A stretch of DNA of 64,000 nucleotides. Source: Microbacterium testaceum (lineage in GTDB: Bacteria > Actinomycetota > Actinomycetes > Actinomycetales > Microbacteriaceae). Made by a program: the position numbers and the translations under genes. The notes below the pieces were generated by a model. The model did not search any database. It saw only the letters and a program-made list of their open reading frames with translations, and was not told the DNA's origin. Positions 54,575-63,125 of this stretch are shown here, one piece after another. The stretch is from NCBI RefSeq assembly GCF_029761935.1, contig NZ_CP121699.1, forward strand, positions 1,550,001 through 1,614,000, read 5' to 3'. The stretch's first letter is position 1, and each line of letters opens with the position of its first letter.

Positions 54575-57181
54575 TCAGGACCCGTGATGCCCGGGGTGGC
54601 GCCGCTCGAGAGCGGACCCTTCGACGTCGACGTCGGGAACGATCCGGTCCAGCCACTTCGGAAGCCACCAAGCGGACCCGCCGAGCACGTGCATGATCGC
54701 CGGCATGAGCAGCATCCGCACGATGAACGCGTCGAAGAGCACGCCGAGCGCGAGACCGAGGCCCATCGACTTGATGATCACGGAGTCCGAGGCGATGAAG
54801 CCCGAGAACACCGCCACCATGATGATGGCGGCCGCCGTCACGACCGTGCGCCCGGCTCGGAAGCCCTGGGCGACGGCCACGCGCGGCGCCGCTCCGTGCG
54901 CCCACGCCTCGCGCATCCCCGTGGCCAAGAACAGCTGGTAGTCCATCGCGAGCCCGAACAGGATGCCGACCAGGATCACCGGCAGGAAGCTCAGGATCGG
55001 GCCGGGGTTGTGCACGCCCAGCACGCCACCGAGCCACCCCCACTGGAACACCGCCGTCACGGCGCCGTAGGTCGCGAACAGCGACAGGACGAAGCCGAGG
55101 GTCGCGATCAGCGGCACGAGGAGCGAGCGGAAGACCATCACCATGATGAGGAACGACAGCCCCACCACCACGACGAGGTAGATCGGCAGGACGCTCGCCA
55201 AACCCTCGGAGATGTCGATGTTGATCGCCGCGGCGCCCGCCACCCCCAGGTGGATGTCACCGTCCACGGGCGGGATGGCCCGCAGGTCGCGCACGAGCTG
55301 TTCGGTGGAGACGGCGTTCGGCCCCTCCTTCGGGATGACCTGGAACGCCGCGAGCGTGCGGTCGTCGGAGACCGCGACCGGGGCGACAGCGGCGACATCG
55401 TTCTGCGAGAACAGCTCGCGGGCGACGTCGAGCTGAACACCTCGCACCTCGTCCTCGGCGGTCCCCGAGGGAAGGGCGGCGGTCACGAGCAGCGGGGCGT
55501 TCGCACCGGCACCGAACGCCTGCTCCGTCCAGGTGAAGGCCTTGTACGCCGTGGAGTCCTCGGCCTCCGATCCGCCGTCGGGAAGACCGAGGCGCATCGA
55601 CAGCGCGGGGATCGCGACGACCAGCAGGACGATCGTGGCCACGACCATCGTGACGACGGCACGGAACGTCGACATCGGCTTCACCCCGGCCGCGGCGACC
55701 GGGACGGCACCCGTGCGAGCGGCGCGTCGAGGGTGCTCCTGGACGTCCGAGGGCGCGATGCCCTCGCGGGCCGCCCGGCGAGGGTGCGCTTCGGCCGCTG
55801 CGGCGACGAGTCGCCCGCGCGCGCGGCGGCTCAGGATGCGCGTTCCCGCGAGGCCGAGCAGGGCCGGCGTCAACGACACGGCGATGAGCACGGCGACGAG
55901 GACGCTCACCGCACCCGCCGTCCCCATCAGCCCGAGGAACGGGATGCCGGTGATGTTCAGCGCCAGGAGGGCGACGATGACCGTGGTGCCGGCGAACACC
56001 ACCGCATTGCCGGCGGTGCCGTTGGCGAGGCCGATCGAGTCGACGACGTCCGCGCCCTGCAGGAGCTGGCGCCGGTGCCGATACAGGATGAAGAGCGAGT
56101 AGTCGATGCCGACGGCCAGCCCCAGCATCACGCCCAGGATCGGCGTGACGGATGCCATCTGCACCAGACCCGAGAACGACAACGTGGCCATCGCGCCGAT
56201 CGCGACCCCGACCAGTGCGGTGATGATCGGGAACGAAGCCGCGAGGAGGGATCCGAGCACGACGATCAGAACGATCGCGGCGATCGCGACGCCGATCGCC
56301 TCGCCCACGCCGAGGATCTCCGGGACCCCCTGCGAGATCTCGGTGTTGAAGGCGACCTCGACCCCGTCGACGGGTGCGGCGGTGAAGTGCTCGACCACGG
56401 CGTCCTTGGACGCCTGCGAGAGCTCGAGACGGGGTTCGCTGAACGAAACGTTCACGATGGCCGTGGATCCGTCCGCCGCGACCAGGCGGATCGCATCCGC
56501 GAAGCCGAGCAGCTCCGACCCGTCATCGAGTTGCGTCTGTTGGGCGTCGATCTGGACGAGGCCGTCGCTGAGCCGAGTCTGCTGCTGCTCGAGGCCGGAC
56601 CGCTGCTGGTCGATCTGCTGCTGCTGCGCCTCGAGGGCCGTCAGCTGGGCCTGCTTCTGCGCGGCCGGGAGCGGCGCGGATTCGATCTGCGCCTTCGCCT
56701 CGTCGAGCTTCTGCTGTCCCGCCTCGAGCTGAGACCTTCCGGCGTCGAGCTGTTGCTGACCGGACTCCGCCTGCGCTCGGGCCTGGTCGATCTGCTGCCT
56801 GCCGTCGACGATCTGTTGCCGCTGCGCGTCGAGCTGCTGCTGGGCGGTGAAGGGGTCGGTGACACGGGCCACGTCGGGGAGGTCGCCCGCCGAGGTCACC
56901 AGCGCCGAGATCGCGGTCTTCTGCTCGTCGGTGAGGGGCGAGCCGTCATCGGTACGGAAGACCACGGCGCCCGAGGCGCCCGCGAAATCGGGAAGCTCCC
57001 CCTGCAGTTCGGAGATCACCTCTCCGGATGCCGTTCCCGGGATGTCGAAGCTCGAACTGAGGCCTTTGAATCCGACGAGGAAGCCGCCCACGACCATCCC
57101 GAGGATGACCAGCCACGCGACGATCACCGTCCACGCGCGACGAGCCGCGAAAGTTCCGAGGCGGTGCAGCAGTTCAGCCAT
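54575..57181 (-). CDS. MMPL-family (RND superfamily) exporter with Gln-rich coiled coil
   Basis: An 868-residue membrane protein with two halves of about six segments each. The first extracellular loop (residues about 110-215) is a Gln-rich heptad-like coiled coil (QQQLDAGRSQLEAGQQKLDE). MMPL landmarks: PILGVMLGLAVGIDYSLFIL in half one, GILFGLAMDYQLFLATGMRE in half two, with the proton-relay Asp in each. The inter-half linker is basic (RRAAREGIAPS). The start is ATG 57181, 11 nt after GAGAGG. It is divergent from a TetR gene. Likely cargo: lipid or drug efflux; not decidable. Confidence 0.92.
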   Translation of the reverse strand: MAELLHRLGTFAARRAWTVIVAWLVILGMVVGGFLVGFKGLSSSFDIPGTASGEVISELQGELPDFAGASGAVVFRTDDGSPLTDEQKTAISALVTSAGDLPDVARVTDPFTAQQQLDAQRQQIVDGRQQIDQARAQAESGQQQLDAGRSQLEAGQQKLDEAKAQIESAPLPAAQKQAQLTALEAQQQQIDQQRSGLEQQQTRLSDGLVQIDAQQTQLDDGSELLGFADAIRLVAADGSTAIVNVSFSEPRLELSQASKDAVVEHFTAAPVDGVEVAFNTEISQGVPEILGVGEAIGVAIAAIVLIVVLGSLLAASFPIITALVGVAIGAMATLSFSGLVQMASVTPILGVMLGLAVGIDYSLFILYRHRRQLLQGADVVDSIGLANGTAGNAVVFAGTTVIVALLALNITGIPFLGLMGTAGAVSVLVAVLIAVSLTPALLGLAGTRILSRRARGRLVAAAAEAHPRRAAREGIAPSDVQEHPRRAARTGAVPVAAAGVKPMSTFRAVVTMVVATIVLLVVAIPALSMRLGLPDGGSEAEDSTAYKAFTWTEQAFGAGANAPLLVTAALPSGTAEDEVRGVQLDVARELFSQNDVAAVAPVAVSDDRTLAAFQVIPKEGPNAVSTEQLVRDLRAIPPVDGDIHLGVAGAAAINIDISEGLASVLPIYLVVVVGLSFLIMVMVFRSLLVPLIATLGFVLSLFATYGAVTAVFQWGWLGGVLGVHNPGPILSFLPVILVGILFGLAMDYQLFLATGMREAWAHGAAPRVAVAQGFRAGRTVVTAAAIIMVAVFSGFIASDSVIIKSMGLGLALGVLFDAFIVRMLLMPAIMHVLGGSAWWLPKWLDRIVPDVDVEGSALERRHPGHHGS

Positions 57182-57239
57182 GCGGGGTGTTCCTCTCGTG
57201 CGGTGCGCGCGAGGGAGCACCGTCGGCTCCGACCAGTCC

Positions 57240-57278
57240 GGGCAAAGATAACACGCACCGTCTCGTCTCGCTTTGCCC
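57240..57278. promoter_or_regulatory. Candidate TetR operator between MMPL and tetR
   Basis: GGGCAAAG (57240-57247) and CTTTGCCC (57271-57278) form a perfect inverted repeat with a 23-bp centre, in the 120-bp spacer between the divergent genes. Confidence 0.42.
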
Positions 57279-57301
57279 CGCGATCGTCCAGAATGTGTGG
57301 C

Positions 57302-57871
57302 ATGACTCTTCCGCGCAGTGGCCCCGTGCGCAGCGAGGCGGCGCGCCTTGCGATTCTCGATGCCGCGGTGGCGCTCTTCGTCGAACGCGGATACGACCAC
57401 CTCACGATCGAGGGGATCGCCCGACGCGCGGGCGTGGGCAAGCAGACGATCTACCGCTGGTGGGCGAGTAAGGGCGACGTCATCGCCGAGGCGATTCTCG
57501 AGGGCCGCTTGCTCGGCGGCCGACGCGATCTGCCCGACACCGGCGACCCGCGGACCGATCTCGCTGCGTGGCTCACCGACCTGTTCACTCTGCGGGCGAG
57601 CGCGGACGGCGAGGGAATGCTTCGTTCTCTCGTCGCTGCGGCCGCCGGCAGCGCCGAAACCGGCCGGCGGCTCCGCGCGGAGATCCTCGCTGCCCCTCTC
57701 GTCGAGAGCCTCTCGCAGGCCATGGGTGGCGTCTCGGGCCCGCGGCTCGACGCCGCCGCCGACGCCCTGGTGGGGGCGGTCATCCTGCGCGCCCTCAGCC
57801 GCGAGCAGTTCGACGCCGCCGACATGCTGGCCCTCGTCGACGCCGTCGTGGGCGGCGCTCCCCCGCGTTGA
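57302..57871 (+). CDS. TetR-family transcriptional regulator
   Basis: A 189-residue regulator with N-terminal HTH (AARLAILDAAVALFVERGYD, LTIEGIARRAGVGKQTIYRW, WASKGDVIAEAI) and a ligand-binding domain of the TetR_C type. ATG 57302; ATG 57293 is an alternative. It is divergent from the MMPL exporter and probably represses it through the inverted repeat between them. Confidence 0.92.
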   Translation: MTLPRSGPVRSEAARLAILDAAVALFVERGYDHLTIEGIARRAGVGKQTIYRWWASKGDVIAEAILEGRLLGGRRDLPDTGDPRTDLAAWLTDLFTLRASADGEGMLRSLVAAAAGSAETGRRLRAEILAAPLVESLSQAMGGVSGPRLDAAADALVGAVILRALSREQFDAADMLALVDAVVGGAPPR

Positions 57872-57967
57872 GGCGCACCGCCGTCGAACGCCGGGGTCCG
57901 GCATCCACCCCCGGATAGCACAGCGGGCGGATCGTCGTCCAGTCCCGGAACGCAGAGCCGGATGCCG

Positions 57968-57973
57968 TAGAAT
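57968..57973 (+). promoter_or_regulatory. -10 element of the riboswitch-terC transcript
   Basis: TAGAAT at 57968-57973 fits a -10 hexamer and places the start at about 57980, directly before the riboswitch. No matching -35 is clear. Confidence 0.5.
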
Positions 57974-57975
57974 CG

Positions 57976-58083
57976 AGCCCAGCAAGGGGAGTACTCCCAC
58001 CGCGACGTTCTCGTCAATACGGATCACGCCATCGTGAGCCCGGGACGTCGGCCCATCTCGCCGGGTGGAGGAGACCTTGGTGT
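57976..58083 (+). ncRNA. yybP-ykoY (Mn2+-sensing) riboswitch upstream of terC
   Basis: The sequence AGCAAGGGGAGTACTCCCAC, CGTCAATACGGATC, then CCCGGGACGTCGGCCCATC and CCGGGTGGAGGAGACC matches the order of conserved elements of the yybP-ykoY family (AAGGGGAGTA, (C)GTCA(G/A)TACG, GAGACC). These RNAs sense Mn2+ and usually control Mn exporters such as TerC/Alx or MntP. The ribosome site of terC follows 20-25 nt later. Secondary structure was not computed. Confidence 0.85.
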
Positions 58084-58116
58084 CTTGTCGTACACCTATT
58101 TCCCTTGGAGGCCGCC

Positions 58117-59139
58117 ATGGGCGTCACCCCTCTGATCTGGATCATCACGATCGCGATCACCATCGCCTTCTTCGTGTTCGAATTCTTCGCGCACGTCCGG
58201 AAGCCCCACGAGCCCTCGATCGCCGAATCCGCCCGCTGGTCGGCGTTCTACATCGGCCTCGCGCTCCTGTTCGGCGTCGGCATCGGAGTGTTCTCCGGTT
58301 GGACGTTCGGTGGGGAGTACTTCGCCGGTTATCTGACCGAGAAGGCGCTGTCGATCGACAACCTCTTCGTGTTCCTGATCATCATGACCGGGTTCGCCGT
58401 GCCGAAGATCTACCAGCAGAAGGTGCTGATGATCGGCATCGTGATCGCTCTGATCATGCGCGGTGCCTTCATCGCCGTGGGCGCCGCCCTCATCGAGAAC
58501 TTCTCCTGGATCTTCTACATCTTCGGCGCGCTGCTGCTGTTCCTCGCCTATCGTCAGGCGTTCGCACACGGTGAGAGCGACCCCGCGAACGGCAGATTCA
58601 TGAAGTTCGTCCGCCGCGTCCTGCCGGTGAGCGAGGAGTACAACGACGACAAGCTGACCGTGCGCAAGAACGGCAAGCGATTCGTCACCCCGATGCTGCT
58701 CGTGATCATCGCCATCGGCTTCATCGACCTCGTCTTCGCCGTCGACTCGATCCCCGCGATCTACGGCCTGACGAACGAGGCGTACATCGTCTTCACCGCC
58801 AATGCGTTCGCGCTGATGGGTCTGCGTCAGCTTTACTTCCTCATCGGCGGCCTGCTGGAGCGCCTGGTCTACCTCGCGCAGGGCCTCGCGGTCATTCTGG
58901 CGTTCATCGGCGTCAAGCTCGTCTTCCACGCTCTGCACGTGAACGAGCTGCCGTTCATCAACGGCGGCGAACCGCTGCTGTGGGTGCCCGAAATCCCCAT
59001 CTGGTTCTCGTTGCTGTTCATCGCGGCGACGGTGGCAGTGGCGACCTTCCTCAGCCTGCGCAAGACCCGCAACGACGACAAGAAGAAGGAGCGGGAGACC
59101 TTCGAGGGCGAGAAGGTCATCCACGCTCCCGAAGACTGA
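58117..59139 (+). CDS. TerC-family integral membrane protein (Alx/Mn exporter type)
   Basis: A 340-residue protein with about eight membrane segments; the TerC motifs TEKALSIDNLFVFLIIMTGF near residue 75 and FIDLVFAVDSIPAI near residue 210 hold conserved Asp/Glu in membrane helices. ATG 58117 is chosen with TTGGAGG 6 nt upstream. Family members export Mn2+ or serve metal insertion into exported proteins. The Mn-type riboswitch upstream supports a metal role. The C-terminal KKKERETFEGEKV tail is cytosolic. It ends in a strong terminator. Confidence 0.94.
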   Translation: MGVTPLIWIITIAITIAFFVFEFFAHVRKPHEPSIAESARWSAFYIGLALLFGVGIGVFSGWTFGGEYFAGYLTEKALSIDNLFVFLIIMTGFAVPKIYQQKVLMIGIVIALIMRGAFIAVGAALIENFSWIFYIFGALLLFLAYRQAFAHGESDPANGRFMKFVRRVLPVSEEYNDDKLTVRKNGKRFVTPMLLVIIAIGFIDLVFAVDSIPAIYGLTNEAYIVFTANAFALMGLRQLYFLIGGLLERLVYLAQGLAVILAFIGVKLVFHALHVNELPFINGGEPLLWVPEIPIWFSLLFIAATVAVATFLSLRKTRNDDKKKERETFEGEKVIHAPED

Positions 59140-59149
59140 CCTCGTCACG

Positions 59150-59176
59150 GAGGGCCCGCACCGCGGGCCCTTCGTC
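59150..59176 (+). terminator. Terminator of terC
   Basis: AGGGCCCGC (59151-59159) pairs with GCGGGCCCT (59163-59171), followed by TCGTCGT, 12 nt after the terC stop. Confidence 0.7.
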
Positions 59177-59247
59177 GTGTCTGCCGCATCTGCGTGGCGA
59201 ACGCAACCCCGGCGAGCGCGCTATTCCCCCGCCCTACCGTGGCCGAC

Positions 59248-60213
59248 ATGACGCGATTCGGCTACACCCTCATGACCGAGCAGAGCGGCCCCAAGGCCCT
59301 CGTCGACTACGCCGTCGGTGCCGAGCGCGCCGGCTACGACTTCCTCGTCTCGAGCGACCACTACTCCCCGTGGCTCACCAGCCAGGGCCACGCGCCCTAC
59401 GCCTGGACGGTGCTCGGAGCGGTCGCACAGGCCACCACCGACGTCGAGCTGATGACGTACGTGACCTGCCCGACCGTTCGCTATCACCCCGCCGTGGTGG
59501 CCCAGAAGGCGGCGACCCTTCAGCTCTTGTCCGACGGTCGTTTCACTCTGGGCCTGGGGTCCGGCGAGAACTTGAACGAGCACGTCGTGGGTGAGGGGTG
59601 GCCCGCCGTCCACGCGCGTCAGGACATGCTCGTCGAGGCGATCGAGATCATCCGCGCGCTGCACACGGGCGACCTCGTCACCTACGACGGCGAGTATTTC
59701 CGCGTCGACTCCGCACGCGTGTGGGATGCCCCCGACGGTGGCGTCCCCATCGGTGTGGCTGTGTCGGGCGAGCACTCGATCGAACGCTTCGCCCCGCTCG
59801 GCGACCACCTGATCACCACCGAACCCGACGGCGATCTGATCGCCGGATGGGATGCGCACCACGAGGGCCCCTCGCGGAAGATCGGCCAGATCCCGGTCAG
59901 CTGGGATCCGGACAAGGATGCCGCGGTCGCCCGTGCCCACGATCAGTTCCGGTGGTTCGCCGGCGGCTGGGCGGTGAACGCCGACCTGCCCACTCCGGCC
60001 GGCTTCGCGGGTGCGTCGCAGTTCGTGCGGCCCGAGGACGTCGCGGAGTCGATCGCCTGCGGCCCGGACCTCGACGAGCTCGCCGAGAGCGTCCGCCCCT
60101 TCATCGACGCGGGGTTCACCGACATCGCGATCGTCCAGGTGGGCGACGAGCAGCAGCAGCGCTTCGTCGACGAGATCGCGGCCCCGCTTCTCGAGAAGCT
60201 CCGCGCGCTGTGA
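59248..60213 (+). CDS. F420-dependent LLM-class oxidoreductase (TIGR03557 type)
   Basis: A 321-residue TIM-barrel luciferase-like enzyme. It starts MTRFGYTLMTEQSGPKALVD and contains the cofactor-binding patterns SSDHYSPW near residue 35 and FTLGLGSGENLNEHVVG near residue 95, as in F420-dependent glucose-6-phosphate dehydrogenase-related proteins. The length is typical. The substrate is unknown. ATG 59248 is used; GTG 59239 is possible. Coenzyme F420 use is inferred from family and from the PPOX protein at 62205. Confidence 0.88.
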   Translation: MTRFGYTLMTEQSGPKALVDYAVGAERAGYDFLVSSDHYSPWLTSQGHAPYAWTVLGAVAQATTDVELMTYVTCPTVRYHPAVVAQKAATLQLLSDGRFTLGLGSGENLNEHVVGEGWPAVHARQDMLVEAIEIIRALHTGDLVTYDGEYFRVDSARVWDAPDGGVPIGVAVSGEHSIERFAPLGDHLITTEPDGDLIAGWDAHHEGPSRKIGQIPVSWDPDKDAAVARAHDQFRWFAGGWAVNADLPTPAGFAGASQFVRPEDVAESIACGPDLDELAESVRPFIDAGFTDIAIVQVGDEQQQRFVDEIAAPLLEKLRAL

Positions 60214-60218
60214 CGGGT

Positions 60219-60243
60219 CGGGGTGCGCACTGCGCGCACCCCG
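60219..60243. terminator. Bidirectional terminator between LLM and HTH genes
   Basis: CGGGGTGCGC (60219-60228) and its perfect complement (60234-60243) sit between two converging stop codons only 33 bp apart. Confidence 0.65.
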
Positions 60244-60246
60244 GCA

Positions 60247-61140
60247 TCACGCGCGTCCGACGTATCCCGCCTCGGCGACCCACCGCTCGAGCTTCCAGAC
60301 GGGGAAGCGGAAGATCCGGGCGACGGTGACCACGTTGTAGTCCGCCTCGGCGACGGCCGCGACCGCGAATTCCCGGAGGGAGCGGAACTCTCGACCTGCG
60401 AGAACCCCCTCGCGCAGATCGGAGAAGGTCCGCGGTTCGCGGGCGACACCCGCATCCTGAGCGACGAGGACGTAGCGCGAAGTGAGCGGGGGCACGTCGC
60501 TTTCGGCCACAAGAGGAGCCGGAGGCGCCACGCCGATCTCCGTTCGGACGATCGTGGCGGTGGACGCGGGCGAGACGACGGTCGTCGCCGCCGGGGCGCT
60601 TCCCATCCACGGCGCCGGAGGAAGAGCGCCTTCCCACGACTTCTCCGTCGGTTCGATCGGGGGCGACGCGGGCGCGGGGTCGACTCGCGGCGGCGTGACG
60701 GAGGTCGTCTGCGGTGCCGGGGTGCCTTTCACCCACGGGGCGGCGGGGAGCTCCCCTCCCCAGATCACCTCACTGGGCACGACACGGGGGCTCGACGCGG
60801 GTGCGGGCGCGGCCGACGTCATCCACGGCGCCGGAGGGAGGTCCCCGCCCCAGGTCACCTCGCTCGGCACGACGTACGGGCTCTCGGGTTCTCGATCGCT
60901 CCGGTCCCGAGCCGTCTCGCCGAACAGCTCCGACAGATCGATCTCGAAGGCTTCCGCGAGAGCGACGAGGGTCGCCAGCGAGGCCGTCGTGCGTCCGGAT
61001 TCGATCGCACGAACACGCGACTCCGAGATCCCGGCTTCGTACGACAGAGCCGTGACGGACAGGTCGCGCTCGCGCCGCAGACCACGGACTCGGTCAGCGA
61101 GGGTGTTCAGGACGGCGTCGAGGCGGTCGTCGACGGACAT
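60247..61140 (-). CDS. XRE-type HTH protein with three WGG-type repeats in a Pro-rich linker
   Basis: A 297-residue protein: HTH (residues 15-75, RERDLSVTALSYEAGISESR, VRAIESGRTTASL), then a long Pro/Ala-rich linker (80-235) with three copies of a repeat: VPSEVTWGGDLPPAPWM (91-107), VPSEVIWGGELPAAPWV (121-137) and PTEKSWEGALPPAPWM (164-179). A conserved-looking C-terminal helical domain follows (238-297, FSDLREGVLAGREFRSLREF, YNVVTVARIFRFPVWKLERW). ATG 61140 has GGAAGGTGA 5 nt upstream. I do not recognise the repeat or the C-terminal domain. It may be a regulator with a linear binding motif. Confidence 0.75.
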   Translation of the reverse strand: MSVDDRLDAVLNTLADRVRGLRRERDLSVTALSYEAGISESRVRAIESGRTTASLATLVALAEAFEIDLSELFGETARDRSDREPESPYVVPSEVTWGGDLPPAPWMTSAAPAPASSPRVVPSEVIWGGELPAAPWVKGTPAPQTTSVTPPRVDPAPASPPIEPTEKSWEGALPPAPWMGSAPAATTVVSPASTATIVRTEIGVAPPAPLVAESDVPPLTSRYVLVAQDAGVAREPRTFSDLREGVLAGREFRSLREFAVAAVAEADYNVVTVARIFRFPVWKLERWVAEAGYVGRA

Positions 61141-61454
61141 CGAGGTCACCTTCCGGCCTCAGTGCACGGCATCGATACCGCGCTCCGCGCGGGACATGGC
61201 CCCGAAGGACGCCGGTCTCGAGTCGCAGAACCCGCCTCGACCGCGCCGTGTGATCGTGCCGACACCATTCTCCCCCTCAGGCACCAAGCCGTCGACTCAT
61301 GTCCGGGGGAGACACTGAACACTATCGCGTCCGACGATCGCCGTGTGAACGCCGCGCGCACCCCCTCGTGTGCGCCGGCGCGGCGCCCGCTCCGCCGGCG
61401 CCGCCCCACCGGACTGACCGCCGACGACTCGTCGGCGGTCAGTCCGGTTCGTCT
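61141..61454. promoter_or_regulatory. Spacer with HTH-gene promoter and FBP terminator
   Basis: A 314-bp gap. An 18-bp perfect hairpin (61408-61425 with 61431-61448, loop GACTC) ends the leftward FBP gene; the rest should hold the HTH-gene promoter. No gene is visible. Confidence 0.5.
61408..61448 (-). terminator. Terminator of the FBP-domain gene
   Basis: A perfect 18-bp stem with a 5-nt loop, starting 6 nt past the stop. It is the strongest hairpin in this part of the window. Confidence 0.8.
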
Positions 61455-61946
61455 TCAGGCGCCGTCGCGTAGGTCGCGGAAGAAGGTGTCGACGTGGGCG
61501 CGCAGCGCCTCGACCCGTCGATCGCGAGCGGCCGCGGCGTCATGCCCGAGGTAGGCGGGCGGATCGAGCCGCCGAACATTCCGCGAGCACTCGAACCGCG
61601 CGCACACGAGGGTTCCGACGGTGTTGCCCGCGCGCCCGGCCTTCCCGGCGCGGCGGGCGGCGAAGAACACGACGTCGTTCGGCAACGTCACATCGGAGCA
61701 CCACGAGCATTGCGGGCGCGTGCGCGTCGGTTGCTCCGCTTGTCGCAGTTGAAGACCGACGGGGCTCCCGTCAATGTCGGCGACCACGAATCCGAGGAGC
61801 GGGGTCTTGGCGTCACGCCAGCCGAAGTAGTCGAGGCGGTCCCACGGAGCCGCGTCGAGGTCGGTGGGGATGACGATGGAGCTGCGCTCACGTGTGGAGA
61901 CGTTGACGAAGCTGGAGCGGAGATCGGAGGCAGAGAAGGCGTGCAT
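61455..61946 (-). CDS. FBP-domain protein with C-terminal treble-clef zinc finger
   Basis: A 163-residue protein: MHAFSASDLRSSFVNVSTRE, LDYFGWRDAKTPLLGFVVAD, then a cysteine cluster PQCSWCSD near residue 85 and VCARFECSRNVRR near residue 120. This is the FBP zinc-finger family, related to the C-terminal part of elongation factor G-binding proteins such as FusB, which can rescue EF-G from fusidic acid. Without the longer N-terminal helical part of FusB its activity is uncertain. ATG 61946 is chosen from the family start. Confidence 0.85.
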   Translation of the reverse strand: MHAFSASDLRSSFVNVSTRERSSIVIPTDLDAAPWDRLDYFGWRDAKTPLLGFVVADIDGSPVGLQLRQAEQPTRTRPQCSWCSDVTLPNDVVFFAARRAGKAGRAGNTVGTLVCARFECSRNVRRLDPPAYLGHDAAAARDRRVEALRAHVDTFFRDLRDGA

Positions 61947-62204
61947 GGAGAGTCCCGTCGGTGAACCGCGTCGCGCGGGGCGGAGCGGCGACGAACGCGC
62001 GAGAAATCGCGCGGCGATGGGCCCGTCTCGAGAGGACGGGCGAGGTGGGCGCGCGCGGCGAAGCCGAGCGCCCGCGCCGGTCACCCGGCGAGGAAGGCGG
62101 CGTGCACGGCGCCTGTGCCGTCGGCGCTCCGCGCGCCGACGACCCCCTCACGCCCGGAGGGCATCGACGAGGTGAAGGGGGACATGGACCCCACCATACG
62201 CCTC

Positions 62205-62582
62205 TCAGCCTCGGAAGGCGGCCGAGCCGAGGATACGCTCGACGGTCATCTCCAGGACGACCCGATCGGGGTTGAGCCGCGGCTGCCGGTAGCGGGCGGC
62301 GTACAACTCGACCGCGTGGCTCACGGCATCCGGATCATCGCTCACCCGCGCCGCACCCTCGAAACTGATCCACTTCGCCCCGTCGACCGAGCAGATGGAG
62401 GCCCGGCCACTGCGCTCCGCGTTGACGAACTTCTGCGTTCCCCGCGATCCGATGACGCGGACGACGCCGTCCTCATAGGTGAACCCGACCGGGACGGAAT
62501 GCACCCGCCCCGACCGCCCGATGGTCGACAGGGTGGCCAGGTGGTACTCGCGGAGGAACTCGAAGGCGTCGTCGGTCAGCAC
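62205..62582 (-). CDS. PPOX-class F420-dependent oxidoreductase
   Basis: A 125-residue split-barrel protein (pyridoxamine-phosphate oxidase-like): FLREYHLATLSTIGRSGRVH, SVPVGFTYEDGVVRVIGSRG, TQKFVNAERSGRASICSVDG, KWISFEGAARV. This order fits the Rv1155/F420 PPOX group. The GTG start at 62582 overlaps the end of the RNA ligase gene by 7 nt. With the LLM enzyme at 59248 it suggests an F420-using organism; the substrate is unknown. Confidence 0.88.
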   Translation of the reverse strand: MLTDDAFEFLREYHLATLSTIGRSGRVHSVPVGFTYEDGVVRVIGSRGTQKFVNAERSGRASICSVDGAKWISFEGAARVSDDPDAVSHAVELYAARYRQPRLNPDRVVLEMTVERILGSAAFRG

Positions 62583-63118
62583 GATTCCAGGGTGCCACGT
62601 CCCACGAGATCCGTGACCGTCTTCGTCGCAGCGTCCCACCGGCGGATGCCGACCGCTCGCGCTGCGAGATCCTCGCCGCTCCGTTCCTCGAGGACGCCGA
62701 GCGCGTCGCCCAGGCGCTCCAGGGGCACCCGCCGGGCGAGTGTCACGTGCGCCGTCCACGCGCCGGGAACCGTGTGGTCGACGTCGGCCCCCGGCCCGGC
62801 GAGCTCGTGCACCCGGGCGTGCAGCGAGAGGAGCTCCTCCGTCGGGATCACGGAGCGCGCGATGACCCGGTTGCGTCCCCTCCCGAACAGGACGGGGGCC
62901 CCGAGGCGTAGCGCGAGCGGAAGAGCCGCCTCCAGGGGCGCGGCATCGAACGGCGCCAGGTCCGGTCGGACGAGGAGGGTCACGTGGGGGCGATTGCTCT
63001 CGCCACGGTGACGGGCCTGACTGGGCAGGTCGGCGCTGACGAGGGCGTCCCACTCTGCGCGGACGGCGGAGTCGGTCTCGTCGTCGAAGATCAGCTCGAG
63101 GCTGACCACATCCGTCAT
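62576..63118 (-). CDS. 2'-5' RNA ligase family protein
   Basis: A 180-residue 2H-phosphoesterase with the two H-x-T motifs: PHVTLLVRPDL near residue 43 and TAHVTLARRVPLERL near residue 119. Members join or cleave 2',5'-phosphodiester bonds (LigT-like or cyclic phosphodiesterase). It starts at ATG 63118 with no clear ribosome site, 7 nt after the DoxX-like gene. It is coupled to the PPOX gene by an overlap; the pairing may be incidental. Confidence 0.88.
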   Translation of the reverse strand: MTDVVSLELIFDDETDSAVRAEWDALVSADLPSQARHRGESNRPHVTLLVRPDLAPFDAAPLEAALPLALRLGAPVLFGRGRNRVIARSVIPTEELLSLHARVHELAGPGADVDHTVPGAWTAHVTLARRVPLERLGDALGVLEERSGEDLAARAVGIRRWDAATKTVTDLVGRGTLESC

Positions 63119-63125
63119 CGTCGCG

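Noticed and set aside
54524-57871. A 1115-residue plus-strand frame opposite the MMPL exporter
   Set aside because: It is an artefact of codon bias; only its last 189 residues (the TetR protein) are real.
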